A stretch of DNA of 64,000 nucleotides from Nocardiopsis mwathae (GTDB lineage Bacteria > Actinomycetota > Actinomycetes > Streptosporangiales > Streptosporangiaceae). The notes under the pieces are model-generated. The model was not told the origin of the DNA and did no database searches. It saw nothing but the letters and a program-made list of their open reading frames with translations. The DNA lies in assembly GCF_014201195.1 (NCBI RefSeq), contig NZ_JACHDS010000001.1, positions 992,001 to 1,056,000 on the forward strand, written 5' to 3'. This document shows, one piece after another, positions 35,959-46,272 of the stretch (position 1 is its first letter; each line of letters begins with the position of its first letter). A program made the translations under genes and the position numbers.

Positions 35959-36261
35959 ATGTACCTGACTCCATCGGACACGGAGAAGCTGCTGCTGAGC
36001 GTGGCCGGAATGGTCGCGCGCGACCGTCTGCGACGCGGCATCAAGCTCAACTACCCCGAAGCCACCGCCCTGCTCTCCTGCTGGGTGATCGAGCGCGCCC
36101 GCGAGGGCGCCACCGTCGAAAGCCTCATGACCGACGGCCGCGCCGTGCTGACGCGCGCCGACGTCATGGAGGGCATCCCCGAGATGATCGACGGCATCCA
36201 AGTGGAGGCCACCTTCCCCGACGGCCGGAAGATGGTGTCGATCACGGAGCCGATCCAGTGA
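35959..36261 (+). CDS. ureA: urease gamma subunit
   Basis: 100 aa, the small urease subunit. [13 protein letters not shown] at the start, [21 protein letters not shown] and [15 protein letters not shown] are family-typical. GGAGGAGG lies a few bases before ATG 35959. It heads the operon ureABCFGD and overlaps ureB by 4 nt (GTGA). Confidence 0.95.
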   Translation: MYLTPSDTEKLLLSVAGMVARDRLRRGIKLNYPEATALLSCWVIERAREGATVESLMTDGRAVLTRADVMEGIPEMIDGIQVEATFPDGRKMVSITEPIQ

Positions 36262-36575
36262 TCCCCGGCGAGATCCGCACCCCCGGCGGCGACCTGGAGC
36301 TCAACGCGGGTAAGCCGGTCCGCACCCTCATCGTGACCAACACCGGGGACCGCCCCATCCAGGTGGGCTCGCACCTGCACCTCCCCGACGCCAACCCCGC
36401 ACTGGAGCTGGACCGGACCGCCGCCCGCGGCCACCACCTCGACATCCCCGCCGGAGGATCCATCCGCTTCCTTCCCGGCGACGAGCGGGAGGTCGCGATC
36501 GTCCCCTTCGGCGGGAGCGGCCGTGTTCCCGGCATCCAGCGCGGCAAGACCGACGCGCAGAAGGAGACCCGGTGA
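36258..36575 (+). CDS. ureB: urease beta subunit
   Basis: 105 aa from GTG 36258. [34 protein letters not shown] and the [10 protein letters not shown] stretch match UreB. It overlaps both neighbours by 4 nt, giving strict coupling of the three structural subunits. Confidence 0.94.
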   Translation: MIPGEIRTPGGDLELNAGKPVRTLIVTNTGDRPIQVGSHLHLPDANPALELDRTAARGHHLDIPAGGSIRFLPGDEREVAIVPFGGSGRVPGIQRGKTDAQKETR

Positions 36576-38272
36576 GCCGTATCGACCGCGACGAGTACGC
36601 GCACCGCTTCGGCCCCACCACCGGCGACCAGGTGCGGCTGGGCGACACCGATCTGTGGATCGAGGTCGAGGAGGACCACTGCTTCGGCGGTGACGAGGCC
36701 GTCTTCGGCGGCGGCAAGTCCATCCGCGAGTCGATGCTCCAGTCCACCCTCCCCAACGCGGACGGCGCGCTCGACCTCGTCATCACCAACGCCGTCATCC
36801 TCGACCACTGGGGGATCGTCCGGGCCGACGTCGGCGTGCGCGGCGGCCGCATCACCGCCGTCGGCAAGGCCGGCAACCCCGACACCACGGACGGCGTCCA
36901 CCCCGACCTGGTCATCGGGCCGGGAACCGAGGTCATCGCCGGAGAGGGCCGCATCCTCACCGCCGGGGCCATCGACAGCCACGTCCACCTGATCACCACC
37001 GACGCGCTCTACGAGGCCGCCGCCACCGGCGTGACCACCATCGTCGGCGGCGGCACCGGTCCCGCCGAGGGCTCCAAGGCCACCACCGTCACCCCGGGAC
37101 CGTGGAACCTGACCACGGTGCACCGCGCCCTCGACGACGTGCCGCTCAACCTCGTCGTCTTCGGCAAGGGCAACACCGTCAGCGCCGAGGCCCTGGGCGA
37201 GCAGGCGCTCGCCGGAGCCGGGGCCTACAAGGTGCACGAGGACTGGGGGAGCACCCCGGCCGCCATCGACGCCGCGCTGACCGCCGCCGACACGTGGGGC
37301 CTGCAGATCGCGGTGCACACCGACAGCCTCAATGAGGCCGGGTACGTGCAGCACACCCTGGACGCCATCGGCGACCGGAGCATCCACACCTTCCACACCG
37401 AGGGCGCCGGCGGCGGGCACGCACCCGACATCATCACGGTGGCCGCCCGGCCCAACGTGCTCCCGGCCTCCACCAACCCGACGCTGCCGTTCACCGTCAA
37501 CACCCACGCCGAGCACCTCGACATGCTCATGGTGTGCCACCACCTCAACCCCGCCATCGAGGCCGACGTCCAATTCGCCGACTCCCGCATCCGGGAGGCC
37601 ACCATGGCGGCCGAGGGCATCCTGCACGACATGGGCGCGCTGTCCATCATCGGCTCCGACGCCCTGGCCATGGGGCGGATCGGCGAGGTCATCTGCCGCA
37701 CCTGGCAGCTCGCGCACGTGATGAAGGCGCAGCGCGGAACCGACTCCCGCCTGCCCGCCGACAACGAGCGCGCGCGGCGGTACGTCGCCAAGTACACGAT
37801 CTGCCCGGCGGTCGCCCACGGCATCGACCACGAGGTCGGGTCGGTGGAGCCCGGCAAGATGGCCGACCTGGTGCTCTGGGACCCACCGTTCTTCGGGATC
37901 CGGCCCGCGATCGTGGTCAAGGGCGGCGGGGCCGTCTACGCACCCCAGGGCGACCCCAACGCGTCGATCCCCACCAACCAGCCGGTGCTGCTGCGGCCGG
38001 GCATCGTCAACGCGGCCGCGGCCGACCTGTCGGCCACCTTCGTCTCCCCGGCCGCCCTGGACGACGGGCTGGCCGAGCGGCTGGGCCTGCGCCGGCGCCT
38101 CGTCGCCGTCAAGCCGACGCGGCACGTCCGCAAGACCGACCTGCCGAACAACACCGCGCTGCCGAAGATCGACGTCGACCCGGAGACCTTCGCCGTGGAG
38201 ATCGACGGAGAGAAGGTCGCCGCCGTGCCCGTGACCGAGGTGCCGCTGGCCCAGCGGTACAGCCTCTTCTGA
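36572..38272 (+). CDS. ureC: urease alpha (catalytic) subunit
   Basis: 566 aa from GTG 36572, family-typical length. The nickel ligands and carbamylated lysine are recognisable: [16 protein letters not shown] (modified Lys), [23 protein letters not shown], and the flap motif MVCHHLNP. It hydrolyses urea to ammonia and carbamate in the cytosol. Followed 22 bp later by ureF. Confidence 0.96.
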   Translation: MSRIDRDEYAHRFGPTTGDQVRLGDTDLWIEVEEDHCFGGDEAVFGGGKSIRESMLQSTLPNADGALDLVITNAVILDHWGIVRADVGVRGGRITAVGKAGNPDTTDGVHPDLVIGPGTEVIAGEGRILTAGAIDSHVHLITTDALYEAAATGVTTIVGGGTGPAEGSKATTVTPGPWNLTTVHRALDDVPLNLVVFGKGNTVSAEALGEQALAGAGAYKVHEDWGSTPAAIDAALTAADTWGLQIAVHTDSLNEAGYVQHTLDAIGDRSIHTFHTEGAGGGHAPDIITVAARPNVLPASTNPTLPFTVNTHAEHLDMLMVCHHLNPAIEADVQFADSRIREATMAAEGILHDMGALSIIGSDALAMGRIGEVICRTWQLAHVMKAQRGTDSRLPADNERARRYVAKYTICPAVAHGIDHEVGSVEPGKMADLVLWDPPFFGIRPAIVVKGGGAVYAPQGDPNASIPTNQPVLLRPGIVNAAAADLSATFVSPAALDDGLAERLGLRRRLVAVKPTRHVRKTDLPNNTALPKIDVDPETFAVEIDGEKVAAVPVTEVPLAQRYSLF

Positions 38273-38294
38273 TGACGGCCGGGTTCCGATCCAC

Positions 38295-39047
38295 ATGACC
38301 ACGCCCGAGGCGGGGGCCGGAGGCACCACCGGGGGAGCGGGCGCGCTCGGCGCGCTGCTGCTCGCCGACGCCCGGCTGCCCACCGGGGGACACGCCCACT
38401 CGGGCTCCCTGGAGGGCGCGGTCGCCGCCGGGCTGGAACCGAAGGAGGTCCCCGCCTACATCGAGGCGCGCCTGCGCACCGTCGCCCGCACCGAGGCGGC
38501 CGCGGCCGTACTGGCCCGGCGTGCGGCGCGGGCCACCGGGGGCGGGGGCGCCACCGCGACCGCGGCCGATATCGACTACGGCCCCATCCAGGCCGCGCTG
38601 GCCGCACGCACCCCCAGCGCCCCCCTGCGCGCGGCCTCCGCCTCGCTCGGCCGCGGTCTCGCCCGGCTCGCCCGCCGCCTGCGCGCCGACCACCCCGCCG
38701 TGCTCGCCTTGCCCACCGCTTCCGCGCCCACGCCCGGACTGCGCCCGCTGCGGCCGGTCGTCCTCGGCGCGCTCGGCGCCGCCCTCGACATGGCCGACGA
38801 CCAGGTCGCCCGCGCCGCCCTGTACGACGACGCGCAGACCGTCGCGTCGGCCGCACTCAAACTCCTGCCCGGCGACCCCGTCACGGCCGTCGAGTGGGTG
38901 CTCGACACCGGCGACGCCCTGGAGGAGGGCGTCACCGCCGCCCTGGCGGTCACCGGGCCCGACCGGCTGCCCGCCTGCTCCGCGCCGCTCATCGACCAGT
39001 GGGCCGGAGCACACGCACACGCGACAAGGAGACTCTTCCATGCCTGA
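38295..39047 (+). CDS. ureF: urease accessory protein UreF
   Basis: 250 aa with the UreF opening [23 protein letters not shown] and a helical remainder. UreF acts with UreD and UreG to load nickel into the apo-urease. It overlaps ureG by 8 nt. Confidence 0.9.
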   Translation: MTTPEAGAGGTTGGAGALGALLLADARLPTGGHAHSGSLEGAVAAGLEPKEVPAYIEARLRTVARTEAAAAVLARRAARATGGGGATATAADIDYGPIQAALAARTPSAPLRAASASLGRGLARLARRLRADHPAVLALPTASAPTPGLRPLRPVVLGALGAALDMADDQVARAALYDDAQTVASAALKLLPGDPVTAVEWVLDTGDALEEGVTAALAVTGPDRLPACSAPLIDQWAGAHAHATRRLFHA

Positions 39048-39831
39048 GCACAGCACCGCCCCGGAGAGCGGACCCCGCCGCACCCTGCGCCTGGGGGTGG
39101 CCGGACCGGTCGGCACCGGCAAGAGCTCGCTGATCGCCACCCTGTGCCGGGAGCTGTCCGGCGAACTGTCGATGGCGGTGGTCACCAACGACATCTACAC
39201 CGACGAGGACGCCCGCTTCCTCCGCTCGGCGGGGGTGCTGCCCACCGAGCGCATCCACGCCGTGGAGACGGGCGCCTGCCCGCACACCGCCATCCGCGAC
39301 GACATCACCGCCAACCTCGACGCGGTGGAGGACCTGGAGGAGGAGTTCGCGCCGCTGGACCTGGTGCTGGTGGAGAGCGGCGGCGACAACCTCACCGCCA
39401 CCTTCAGCCCGGCGCTCATCGACGCCCAGATCTTCTGCCTCGACGTCGCCGGAGGCGGTGACGTGGCGCGAAAGGGCGGCCCCGGCATCGGCCGAGCCGA
39501 CCTGCTGGTGGTCAACAAGGTCGACCTCGCCCCCTACGTGCACGTCGACGCCGAGCAGATGGTCGCCGACGCCACCGCGGCGCGCGACGGCCGACCGGTG
39601 CTCGGCCTCTCGCAGAACGACCCGGCCACCATCGTCCTGCTGTGCGACTGGGTGCGCGGTGTGCTGCGCGAGCACCGGGCCGGAACGCACGTCCCGCAGG
39701 ACCCCGGCCCGATGGCGCCGCACAGCCACGGCCCCGCCGACGAACTCGGGCACGGGCACGGCCACGGGCACGGGTACGGCCATGGTGAGGACAAGGGCCA
39801 CGGCTTCGCCCCGGAGCACGTGCACACATGA
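39040..39831 (+). CDS. ureG: urease accessory GTPase UreG with His-rich C-terminus
   Basis: 263 aa, with P-loop GPVGTGKSS (~residues 22-30), [10 protein letters not shown] metal motif, VESGGDNL and the NKVDL GTPase motif. After the GTPase fold the last ~38 residues carry 10 histidines ([12 protein letters not shown] core), an added metal-binding tail; His-rich regions of UreG, where present, are more usual at the N-terminus. With no ureE in the operon, this tail may store or deliver nickel. AAGGAGA lies upstream. Confidence 0.94.
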   Translation: MPEHSTAPESGPRRTLRLGVAGPVGTGKSSLIATLCRELSGELSMAVVTNDIYTDEDARFLRSAGVLPTERIHAVETGACPHTAIRDDITANLDAVEDLEEEFAPLDLVLVESGGDNLTATFSPALIDAQIFCLDVAGGGDVARKGGPGIGRADLLVVNKVDLAPYVHVDAEQMVADATAARDGRPVLGLSQNDPATIVLLCDWVRGVLREHRAGTHVPQDPGPMAPHSHGPADELGHGHGHGHGYGHGEDKGHGFAPEHVHT

Positions 39832-40595
39832 GCCCGACACTGACCCGCGACGCGGCACGCGACCACGTGTCGGTCCACCGCCCCGCGCGCATCGTCGTGG
39901 ACGCGGTGGACGGTCGGTCGCGGGCCCGGGTACTGGAGGCGGGCACCTTCGTCTCGCCGCGCCCGATGCCCGGGCGCGGCGCGGGCGTGAAGATCGCCCT
40001 GGTGGGGATCCGCGCGTCGCTGTGCGCCGGGGACGACTTCGCCCTGCGGGTGGAGGTCGGCCCCGGCGCCCGCGTGGAACTGGTCGACCCCAACGGCACC
40101 GTCGCCTTCAACGCCCGCGGCGGCGCCGCCTCTTGGCGAGCGGAGCTGACCCTGGGCGAGGGGGCCGTCGTCCACTGGCGGGAGCAGCCCTTCGTCCTGG
40201 CCGACGGCGCCGACGTCCACCGCGAGGTCCGCGCCGACCTGGCCCCGGGCGCCGAACTGCTGTGGCGCGAAACCCTCGTCCTCGGCCGGTCAGGCGAACA
40301 CGGCGGCGCGCTGCGCTCCCTCACCCGCGTCACCCACGGCGGCCACGACCTCCTGGTCGAAGACCTCGACCTGCGCACCCCGGCCGCCCGCGAACTCCCG
40401 GGCATCCTCGGTACAGCCCGCGTCCTGGGCCAGGTCGCCCTCTTCGGCCGCACCCCACCGGGCGACCCTTCCCCCTCCCGCCTCGACCTGGTCGGCGCCG
40501 GAGCCCTCCACCGGGCGGTCACCCACCGCGCCTACGAGACCGACCGCATCCTTGATCCTGTGTGGAGCTCGTGGTCGGACGACCGCCTCCGGTGA
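39828..40595 (+). CDS. ureD: urease accessory protein UreD/UreH
   Basis: 255 aa. [38 protein letters not shown] and the closing [18 protein letters not shown] fit UreD, the scaffold binding UreFG to urease. It is coupled to ureG by a 4-nt overlap. It is last in the operon. Confidence 0.87.
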   Translation: MSPTLTRDAARDHVSVHRPARIVVDAVDGRSRARVLEAGTFVSPRPMPGRGAGVKIALVGIRASLCAGDDFALRVEVGPGARVELVDPNGTVAFNARGGAASWRAELTLGEGAVVHWREQPFVLADGADVHREVRADLAPGAELLWRETLVLGRSGEHGGALRSLTRVTHGGHDLLVEDLDLRTPAARELPGILGTARVLGQVALFGRTPPGDPSPSRLDLVGAGALHRAVTHRAYETDRILDPVWSSWSDDRLR

Positions 40596-40634
40596 CCCTG
40601 GCCCGCCCCGCCGCCGGGCATGACCGTCCCCGCC

Positions 40635-40840
40635 TCAGGACCGGCGGCGCAGGGTGAGCAGGCCGCAGGCGAGGATGATGGCGGCTGCGGTGGCGAAGGT
40701 GCCGCGGGCGCCGATGGCTTCGACGAGGACGCCGGCGAGCATGGAGCCGACCGCGTCGCCGAGGTAGGCGGCACCGAGGGCCAGGCCCATCAGCACGCCG
40801 ACGGAGTCCTTCGGGGTGTCGCGCTGGAGCAGCCCAAGAT
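40635..40840 (-). pseudogene. C-terminal fragment of a major-facilitator transporter
   Basis: About 68 codons matching only the end of an MFS permease (LLQRDTPKDSVGVLMGL, then two helices and GLLTLRRRS before the stop). The frame extends to 40946 but the added part has no family resemblance, and no N-terminal region is seen. A remnant; the rest of 40596-41079 holds the terminator at 40993 and no other gene. Confidence 0.55.
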
Positions 40841-40992
40841 TTCCAGGGGCATTCCCACGCCTCCATCGCGAAGAAACGGCATTCCGTGTGCGGCGGTGAT
40901 CTTGTCTACCGGGGGGCCGTATCGCGGTCAAAGGGCGTCCGGACACCGACGCACCTCGATGACCTGCCGTGTTGCTGGGAAGAGGAGAAGGA

Positions 40993-41028
40993 AAGGGGGT
41001 GGCCGTCGTCGGCGACGGCCACCCCCTT
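40993..41028 (-). terminator. terminator of the ABC transporter operon
   Basis: A 16-bp perfect stem (40993-41008 with 41013-41028) with TCGG loop, ~50 bp after the last permease gene stop. On the minus strand it is followed by TTCCTTCTCC. Confidence 0.75.
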
Positions 41029-41079
41029 GGGGATGGGCGGGTCGAATTCCCGCTTGTTCTTCGGCTGCCCGTTCTTCGG

Positions 41080-42021
41080 CTACTTCGTCGAGCCCGCGAA
41101 GACGCCCTGGACGAAATAGCGCTGGAAGGCGAAGAACACCAGCAGCGGGACCATCATCGACAGGAAGGCACCCGAGGCCAGGACGTCGATGTTGGTGCCG
41201 AACTGGCGCAGCTGCGCCCGCAGGGCGACCGTCAGGGGGGCGGCCTCCGGGCTGGTGAAGACCAGCGCGACCAGCAGGTCGTTCCACACCCATAGGAACT
41301 GGAAGACGGCCAGCGAGGCGAGGGCCGGGCGCGCGACCGGAAGGACGACCCTGCGGAAGATCCGCCACTCCCCGGCGCCGTCCATCCGCGCCGCCTCCAA
41401 CAGGTCGCGGGGGATCCCCGCGAAGAAGTTGCGCAGCAGGAACACCGCGAACGGCAGCCCGAAGGCGACGTGGAACAGGATGACGCCGGTGATCGACCCG
41501 AACACGCCCAGGGCGCCGTACAGCTGGGAGATGGGGATCAGCGCCGCCTGGATCGGTAGCACCAGCAGTCCCACCACCGCCACCATCAGCCAGTCGCGCC
41601 CCGGGAACTCCATCCACACCAGCGCGTAGGCCGCCAGCGCCCCGATCCCGACCACCAGGATCGTCGAGGGCACCGAGATGTAGACGGTGTTGAGGAACGA
41701 CCGCATGATCACCTCGTTCTGCACCAGGTCCTGGTAGTTGGCCAGAGTCAGCTCGGCGGGTTTGAGGAACACCGTCCACCACCCGCTGGCGGTGTTGTCG
41801 GTCTCCGACCGCAGCGACACGACCAGCAGCCCGATGACGGGCACCATCCAGAACAGCGCGACGAGGACCAGAACCACCTGCACGGTGCCCGAGCCCAGCC
41901 GGGAGACGAGCCGGGAGGCCAGGCCGCGGCGCGGCGCTCCGGAGACGGACACCTCCACGACGGAACCCGCGGGGCGCTGCCGGCTCGATCTGGTGGCGGT
42001 GGGCGCGGTGCTCGCGCTCAT
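41080..42021 (-). CDS. sugar ABC transporter permease (MalG-like)
   Basis: 313 aa, six membrane helices. The inner-membrane-permease EAA loop is EAARMDGAGEWRIFRRVVLPVARP (~residue 215-238), which docks the ATPase. It overlaps the upstream permease by 4 nt. A predicted component of a carbohydrate importer with the two following genes. Confidence 0.88.
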   Translation of the reverse strand: MSASTAPTATRSSRQRPAGSVVEVSVSGAPRRGLASRLVSRLGSGTVQVVLVLVALFWMVPVIGLLVVSLRSETDNTASGWWTVFLKPAELTLANYQDLVQNEVIMRSFLNTVYISVPSTILVVGIGALAAYALVWMEFPGRDWLMVAVVGLLVLPIQAALIPISQLYGALGVFGSITGVILFHVAFGLPFAVFLLRNFFAGIPRDLLEAARMDGAGEWRIFRRVVLPVARPALASLAVFQFLWVWNDLLVALVFTSPEAAPLTVALRAQLRQFGTNIDVLASGAFLSMMVPLLVFFAFQRYFVQGVFAGSTK

Positions 42022-43394
42022 GAGGAACGCTCCCGTCGGAATCGGCGGATGTTGAACAGCATGATCGGCAGGACGAGGAGCAGCAGGAGGACCACGAGCG
42101 CGCTGCCCAGCCCCTGGTTGCCACCGGCTCCGAACGACACCTGCCACATCTGCAGGGCGATGACGCTCGCATCGGCCTGCACCGACCCGGGCGCGATGAC
42201 GAGCACCAGGTCGAAGATCTTCAACACGTTGATCACCAGAGTCACGAACACCACCAGCAGCAGTGGCCCCAGCAGTGGAATGGTGACCTTGCGGAACACC
42301 TGCCACTCGGTCGCGCCGTCCACGCGCGCCGCCTCCAGGGCGTCGCGCGGGATGGCCGACAGTCCCGCGGCGATGAAGGTGATCGCGAACCCGGTCATGA
42401 TCCACACCCAGGAGGAGATGATCACCGGTGTGACCAGGGTCGGCCCCAGCCAGGTCAGCCCGCGGAAGGACTCGGTGAAGTTGTCGTCGGCGAGGTGGAC
42501 GGTGTACTCGCCCGGCCCCAGCGACGTCAGGGTGAACCGGCCGTCGTCGCCCGTGGTGGCGGTCGCGGCCACCGCGCCGTCCTGGACGGCCTGCACGGTG
42601 ATACGCGGCATCCCGTTCTCGCCGGGGTCGATCGCCCCCGCCTCGCCGCCCAGGGCGGCGTCCAGCCAGACCACGCCCTGGATCTCCCCCGCGGCGGCCG
42701 CCGGGGTGGCGGCGGGCCGCGCCTGCTCGGGCAGGTCGCCGGGGCGGATGCCGACGAGCGGCAGCTCCACCACGTCTCCGGGGGCGTAGGACGACGCGGT
42801 CGTGTACCCGCCCCGGGCGTCGTCGCCTTCGAGGACGTCGCCGCGCGGGCGCGCCCCCGGGTAGTCGGACGGGGCGGCGACCATGTCGTGCACGGTGACG
42901 GCCGCCGCGTTCACCACCCCGCGGTCGGGGTCCTCGTCGTAGACCAGGCGGAAGATGATGCCGGAGGCGAACAGCGAGATCGCCATCGGCATGAACAGCA
43001 GCAGCCGGAACGCGGTCGCCCACCGGATCCGCTCGGTCAGCACCGCGAGGACCAGCCCGAGCCCGGTGACCAGCGCCGGGGCCACCAGAACCCAGATCCC
43101 GGTGTTGCGGATCGCGGTGAGCGTCCGGTCGTCGGTGAACATCTCGACGTAGTTGCCCGGACCGACGAACTGCGATCCGGAGGCGTCGAAGAAGCTCCGC
43201 ACCACCGAGTAGGCGGCGGGGTAGGCCAGGAACACGCCGAGGAAGGCCAGGGCGGGCAGGAGGAAGAGCACCGCGGGGCCGAAGTTGCGCCGGGGCTTGT
43301 CCCCGGAGCCGGTCTCCTTCGGGCCGCTGGGGGGCGGGGCGCCCCCGCCGGCGGCCGGACCGCCGTCGGGGGTCGTGTCGGTAGCGGTGGTCAT
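42018..43394 (-). CDS. sugar ABC transporter permease (MalF-like) with inserted Ig/prealbumin-like domain
   Basis: 458 aa, far longer than the ~300 aa usual for this family. After three helices, residues ~155-320 form a soluble extracytoplasmic insert: a variable stretch, then GVVWLDAALGG... DDGRFTLTSLGPGEYTVHL, which looks like a SdrD-B/carboxypeptidase-regulatory beta-sandwich. The rest has three helices and the EAA loop EAARVDGATEWQVFRKVTIPLLGP. The insert may touch the binding protein or cell wall. Confidence 0.85.
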   Translation of the reverse strand: MTTATDTTPDGGPAAGGGAPPPSGPKETGSGDKPRRNFGPAVLFLLPALAFLGVFLAYPAAYSVVRSFFDASGSQFVGPGNYVEMFTDDRTLTAIRNTGIWVLVAPALVTGLGLVLAVLTERIRWATAFRLLLFMPMAISLFASGIIFRLVYDEDPDRGVVNAAAVTVHDMVAAPSDYPGARPRGDVLEGDDARGGYTTASSYAPGDVVELPLVGIRPGDLPEQARPAATPAAAAGEIQGVVWLDAALGGEAGAIDPGENGMPRITVQAVQDGAVAATATTGDDGRFTLTSLGPGEYTVHLADDNFTESFRGLTWLGPTLVTPVIISSWVWIMTGFAITFIAAGLSAIPRDALEAARVDGATEWQVFRKVTIPLLGPLLLVVFVTLVINVLKIFDLVLVIAPGSVQADASVIALQMWQVSFGAGGNQGLGSALVVLLLLLVLPIMLFNIRRFRRERSS

Positions 43395-43407
43395 CTATGC
43401 CTCGGAA

Positions 43408-44712
43408 TCACTTGCCGTGGGCGCGGGCGGCGTCGGCTTCCAGCCGCTCCATGGCGCCGTCGACGTCGTCAGGGTCGGCGAAGAAGTCCTGCAGGGTCTG
43501 CCACATCCCGCCGCCGACGGTCGCGCCGAAGGCGGAGGGCTGCAGGTCGGACAGGTCGAACCGGACGTCCTCCCCGGCGCGCACCACCTGCTCGGCGATC
43601 TGGCCGGTCAGCTCGTCGGCGTAGGCCTCGGCCGGGACGTTGCGGTTGGGCGAGACGAAGCCGCCCAGGCCGGCCCACGTGGAGGCGGCCTCGGGCGAGG
43701 CCAGGAACCGCAGCAGCTCCATAGTCGCTTCATCGTCCTTCAGGGCCACGGCGGCGTCGCCCGCGACGACCACGGCGTCGCTGTTCTCGCCCACCGCGGG
43801 GAAGCGGAAGGTGCGCGCGCCGTCGCCCACGGTGGCGCCGGTGCTGGCGGAGACGACCGTGCCGATGAAGTCCGCCCCGACCACCATCGAGGCCTGCGGG
43901 TCGTCGTTGAACACGTTGGTCACCGAGGTCGGGAAGTCGGTCTGCAGGGCGCCGCGGGTGCCGCCCGCGATCAACTCCTCACTGCCCCACAGCTCGGCGA
44001 GCTTCTCCAGGGCCTCCGCGACCGACGGGTCGGTCCACGGGATCTCGTGCGCGGCCAGTCGGTCGTACTGCTCCGGCCCCGCGGTCTGCAGGTAGACGTT
44101 CTCGAACCAGTCGGTGAGGACCCATCCGTCGGCCGCCGCGACCGACTGCGGGGTGAGGCCGACGTCGGCGAGGTCCTCCGACAACCCGAGGAAGTCGTCC
44201 CAGGTCTCGGGGGTCTCGGCACCGGTCTCGGCGAAGACGCCGTCGTTGTACCAGACCAGCGACTTGTTGGCGACCTTGAAGTAGACGCCGTAGGGGGTGC
44301 CGTCGACGGACCCGAAGTCCGTCCAGGCGCCGGCCATGTTCTCGTCGAGAGCGTCCACGACGTCGTCGCTGAGCGGCTTGAGGGCGTCGGCCTCCACGAA
44401 CTGGGCGATCAGCCCCGGCTGGGGGACGAGCGCCACGTTGGGCACGTCGCCGCCCCGGATGCGGGTCTGCAGCACCGTCGGCAGGTCGTCGGCCGCGCCG
44501 CTGTACTTCACGGTGGCGCCGGTCCGGTCCTCGAAGACCTCCAGGACCTGCTCGAAGGACTCCTGTTCACTGCCGGACCAGGGGCCGACGATCTCGATGG
44601 TCCGCCCTTCGAGGTCGGCGCCGGTGGCCGTGGTGGTGTCGGCCCCGCACGCGGTGGCGGCGAGCCCCAGGGCGGTGCAGGCCGCGATGAGGGGGAGGGT
44701 GTGCTTCTTCAT
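43408..44712 (-). CDS. extracellular sugar-binding lipoprotein of the ABC importer
   Basis: 434 aa with a lipoprotein signal (basic start, hydrophobic stretch, LAATAC lipobox at Cys ~22). Family 1 solute-binding fold: WSGSEQESFEQVLEVFEDRTG, YGVYFKVANKSLVWYND and the W-rich late region. Likely alpha-glucoside or oligosaccharide binding; the ligand is not decided by sequence. It overlaps the ATPase gene by 4 nt. Confidence 0.9.
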   Translation of the reverse strand: MKKHTLPLIAACTALGLAATACGADTTTATGADLEGRTIEIVGPWSGSEQESFEQVLEVFEDRTGATVKYSGAADDLPTVLQTRIRGGDVPNVALVPQPGLIAQFVEADALKPLSDDVVDALDENMAGAWTDFGSVDGTPYGVYFKVANKSLVWYNDGVFAETGAETPETWDDFLGLSEDLADVGLTPQSVAAADGWVLTDWFENVYLQTAGPEQYDRLAAHEIPWTDPSVAEALEKLAELWGSEELIAGGTRGALQTDFPTSVTNVFNDDPQASMVVGADFIGTVVSASTGATVGDGARTFRFPAVGENSDAVVVAGDAAVALKDDEATMELLRFLASPEAASTWAGLGGFVSPNRNVPAEAYADELTGQIAEQVVRAGEDVRFDLSDLQPSAFGATVGGGMWQTLQDFFADPDDVDGAMERLEADAARAHGK

Positions 44713-45950
44713 CCGGTTGCTCCTTGGTTGTCGGTGATCGACGTGCCGCTGACCGGATCGAAGAACTGCAGCCGATCGGTGTCGACGGCCACCGTGATGG
44801 TCTGTCCCTCGAACACGTGGGTGCGGGGGCTGAACCGCCCGACCAGGACGATCCCCTTCTCCGGTCCCGTGTCGCGCGCGGCGGCCGAAAGCGCCGTGAC
44901 GGCGTCGTCGGCGCCGGCGTCCCGCGCGAGCTCGCGGGTGTCCTCGGTGACGACCGGGTCGGCGTCCACGGGGAAGTGCACCAGGACGTCGGACCCCATC
45001 GCCTCCACCAGGTCGGCCACGGAGGTCAGGGTCGCTCCCTCGGTCGCGCCGACGATCTCGGCGTCCTCCATGTCCTCGGGGCGGATGCCGAGCACGACCT
45101 TGCCTCCGGCGTGGTCGCGCAGGGCGGGCCGCCGGTGCAGCAGGCCGTCGGGAAGGTCCAGGGCCTGGGAGCCGACGCGCACCCGGTAGCGGCCGTCGCC
45201 GCCGACCTCCAGGCTCGCGCCGAGCAGGTTCATGCCGGGCGAGCCCACGAACCCGGCGACGAACAGGTTGGCGGGGTGGTCGTAGAGCTCCTGGGGCGGG
45301 CCGACCTGCTGCAGGACGCCGCGTTTCATCACCGCCACCCGGTCGCCCAGGGTCATCGCCTCGGTCTGGTCGTGGGTGACGTAGACGGTGGTGACGCCGA
45401 GGTCGCGCTGGATGCGGGCGATCTGGGCGCGCATCTGCACCCGCAGCTTCGCATCCAGGTTGGACAGCGGCTCGTCCATGAGGAACGCGCGCGGCTCCCG
45501 CACGATCGCGCGGCCCATCGCCACCCGCTGCCGCTGCCCGCCGGACAGCTGGCCGGGCTTGCGATGCAGGTGCTCGCCCAGTTCGAGGACACCGGCGACC
45601 TCGCGGACCCGCCGCTCGATCTCGTCCTTGGGCAGCTTGCGCAGGCGCAGCCCGAACGCGATGTTCTCGAAGATGTTCAGGTGCGGGTAGAGGGCGTAGG
45701 ACTGGAACACCATCGCGACATCCCGGTCGCGAGCGGGGACGCTGTTGACGGTCCGGTCCCCGATGCGGATGGTGCCCTCGCTGATCTGCTCCAGGCCCGC
45801 GATCATCCGCAGCGCGGTCGTCTTGCCGCACCCGGACGGACCGACGAGCACCAGGAACTCGCCGTCCTGGATGTCCAGGGCGAGGTCGTCGACGGCGCGG
45901 GTGCCGTCGGCGTAGACCTTGCCGAGTCCGTCGATCACGATTTCTGCCAC
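44709..45950 (-). CDS. ABC transporter ATPase, MsmK/UgpC/MalK type
   Basis: 413 aa from GTG 45950 (GGAG 7 nt upstream). Walker A GPSGCGKTT (~residue 40), signature LSGGQRQRVAMGRA, Walker B AFLMDEPLSNLD, then a regulatory TOBE domain (residues ~240-400). It powers the importer. The gene is first in the operon, unlike the common order in which the binding protein leads. The frame upstream of 45950 is open but has no family resemblance. Confidence 0.9.
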   Translation of the reverse strand: MAEIVIDGLGKVYADGTRAVDDLALDIQDGEFLVLVGPSGCGKTTALRMIAGLEQISEGTIRIGDRTVNSVPARDRDVAMVFQSYALYPHLNIFENIAFGLRLRKLPKDEIERRVREVAGVLELGEHLHRKPGQLSGGQRQRVAMGRAIVREPRAFLMDEPLSNLDAKLRVQMRAQIARIQRDLGVTTVYVTHDQTEAMTLGDRVAVMKRGVLQQVGPPQELYDHPANLFVAGFVGSPGMNLLGASLEVGGDGRYRVRVGSQALDLPDGLLHRRPALRDHAGGKVVLGIRPEDMEDAEIVGATEGATLTSVADLVEAMGSDVLVHFPVDADPVVTEDTRELARDAGADDAVTALSAAARDTGPEKGIVLVGRFSPRTHVFEGQTITVAVDTDRLQFFDPVSGTSITDNQGATG

Positions 45951-46093
45951 GACATCTCCGATGGGGACCGGGCGCGCCCGCGGGCGGCCGTGCGCCGCCG
46001 GGGCTTCGCCTATGCTGGGTTCGCTGCTCAGCGCCGCGCATGTGACGCGGGCCACTCACCTCGCGGTGTAAAACGAAGGTAATCCGCGTCTCC

Positions 46094-46109
46094 CTAAGGC
46101 AGCCTTAAC
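46094..46109. promoter_or_regulatory. inverted-repeat operator upstream of the ABC operon
   Basis: CTAAGGCAGCCTTAAC, 144 bp upstream of the ATPase start, closely resembles CTAAGGAAGACTTAAG at 50968, which lies 137 bp upstream of the trehalase-like gene. It is in the 322-bp spacer (45951-46272) shared with the divergent two-component system. Confidence 0.5.
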
Positions 46110-46272
46110 GCAACGTCTCGGTCCACTTAAGTCGGCCGTCACCTGCGGCTGGGCGCGGTCGGCGGGAAACCCCCGGTGGCCCCGCTGACCGGTACGGACA
46201 CGCGAATCGGGCACCGGGGCGGTGCAGCGCGTGAACTCGTGTCACCACGGTCGCATTGGTTAACGTGAATTC

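Noticed and set aside
46094-46109. Possible iron-regulator (DtxR/IdeR) box.
   Set aside because: The match to TTAGGTTAGGCTAACCTAA is partial and neighbours are sugar, not iron, genes; the near-identical site at 50968 points to a sugar-related regulator instead.
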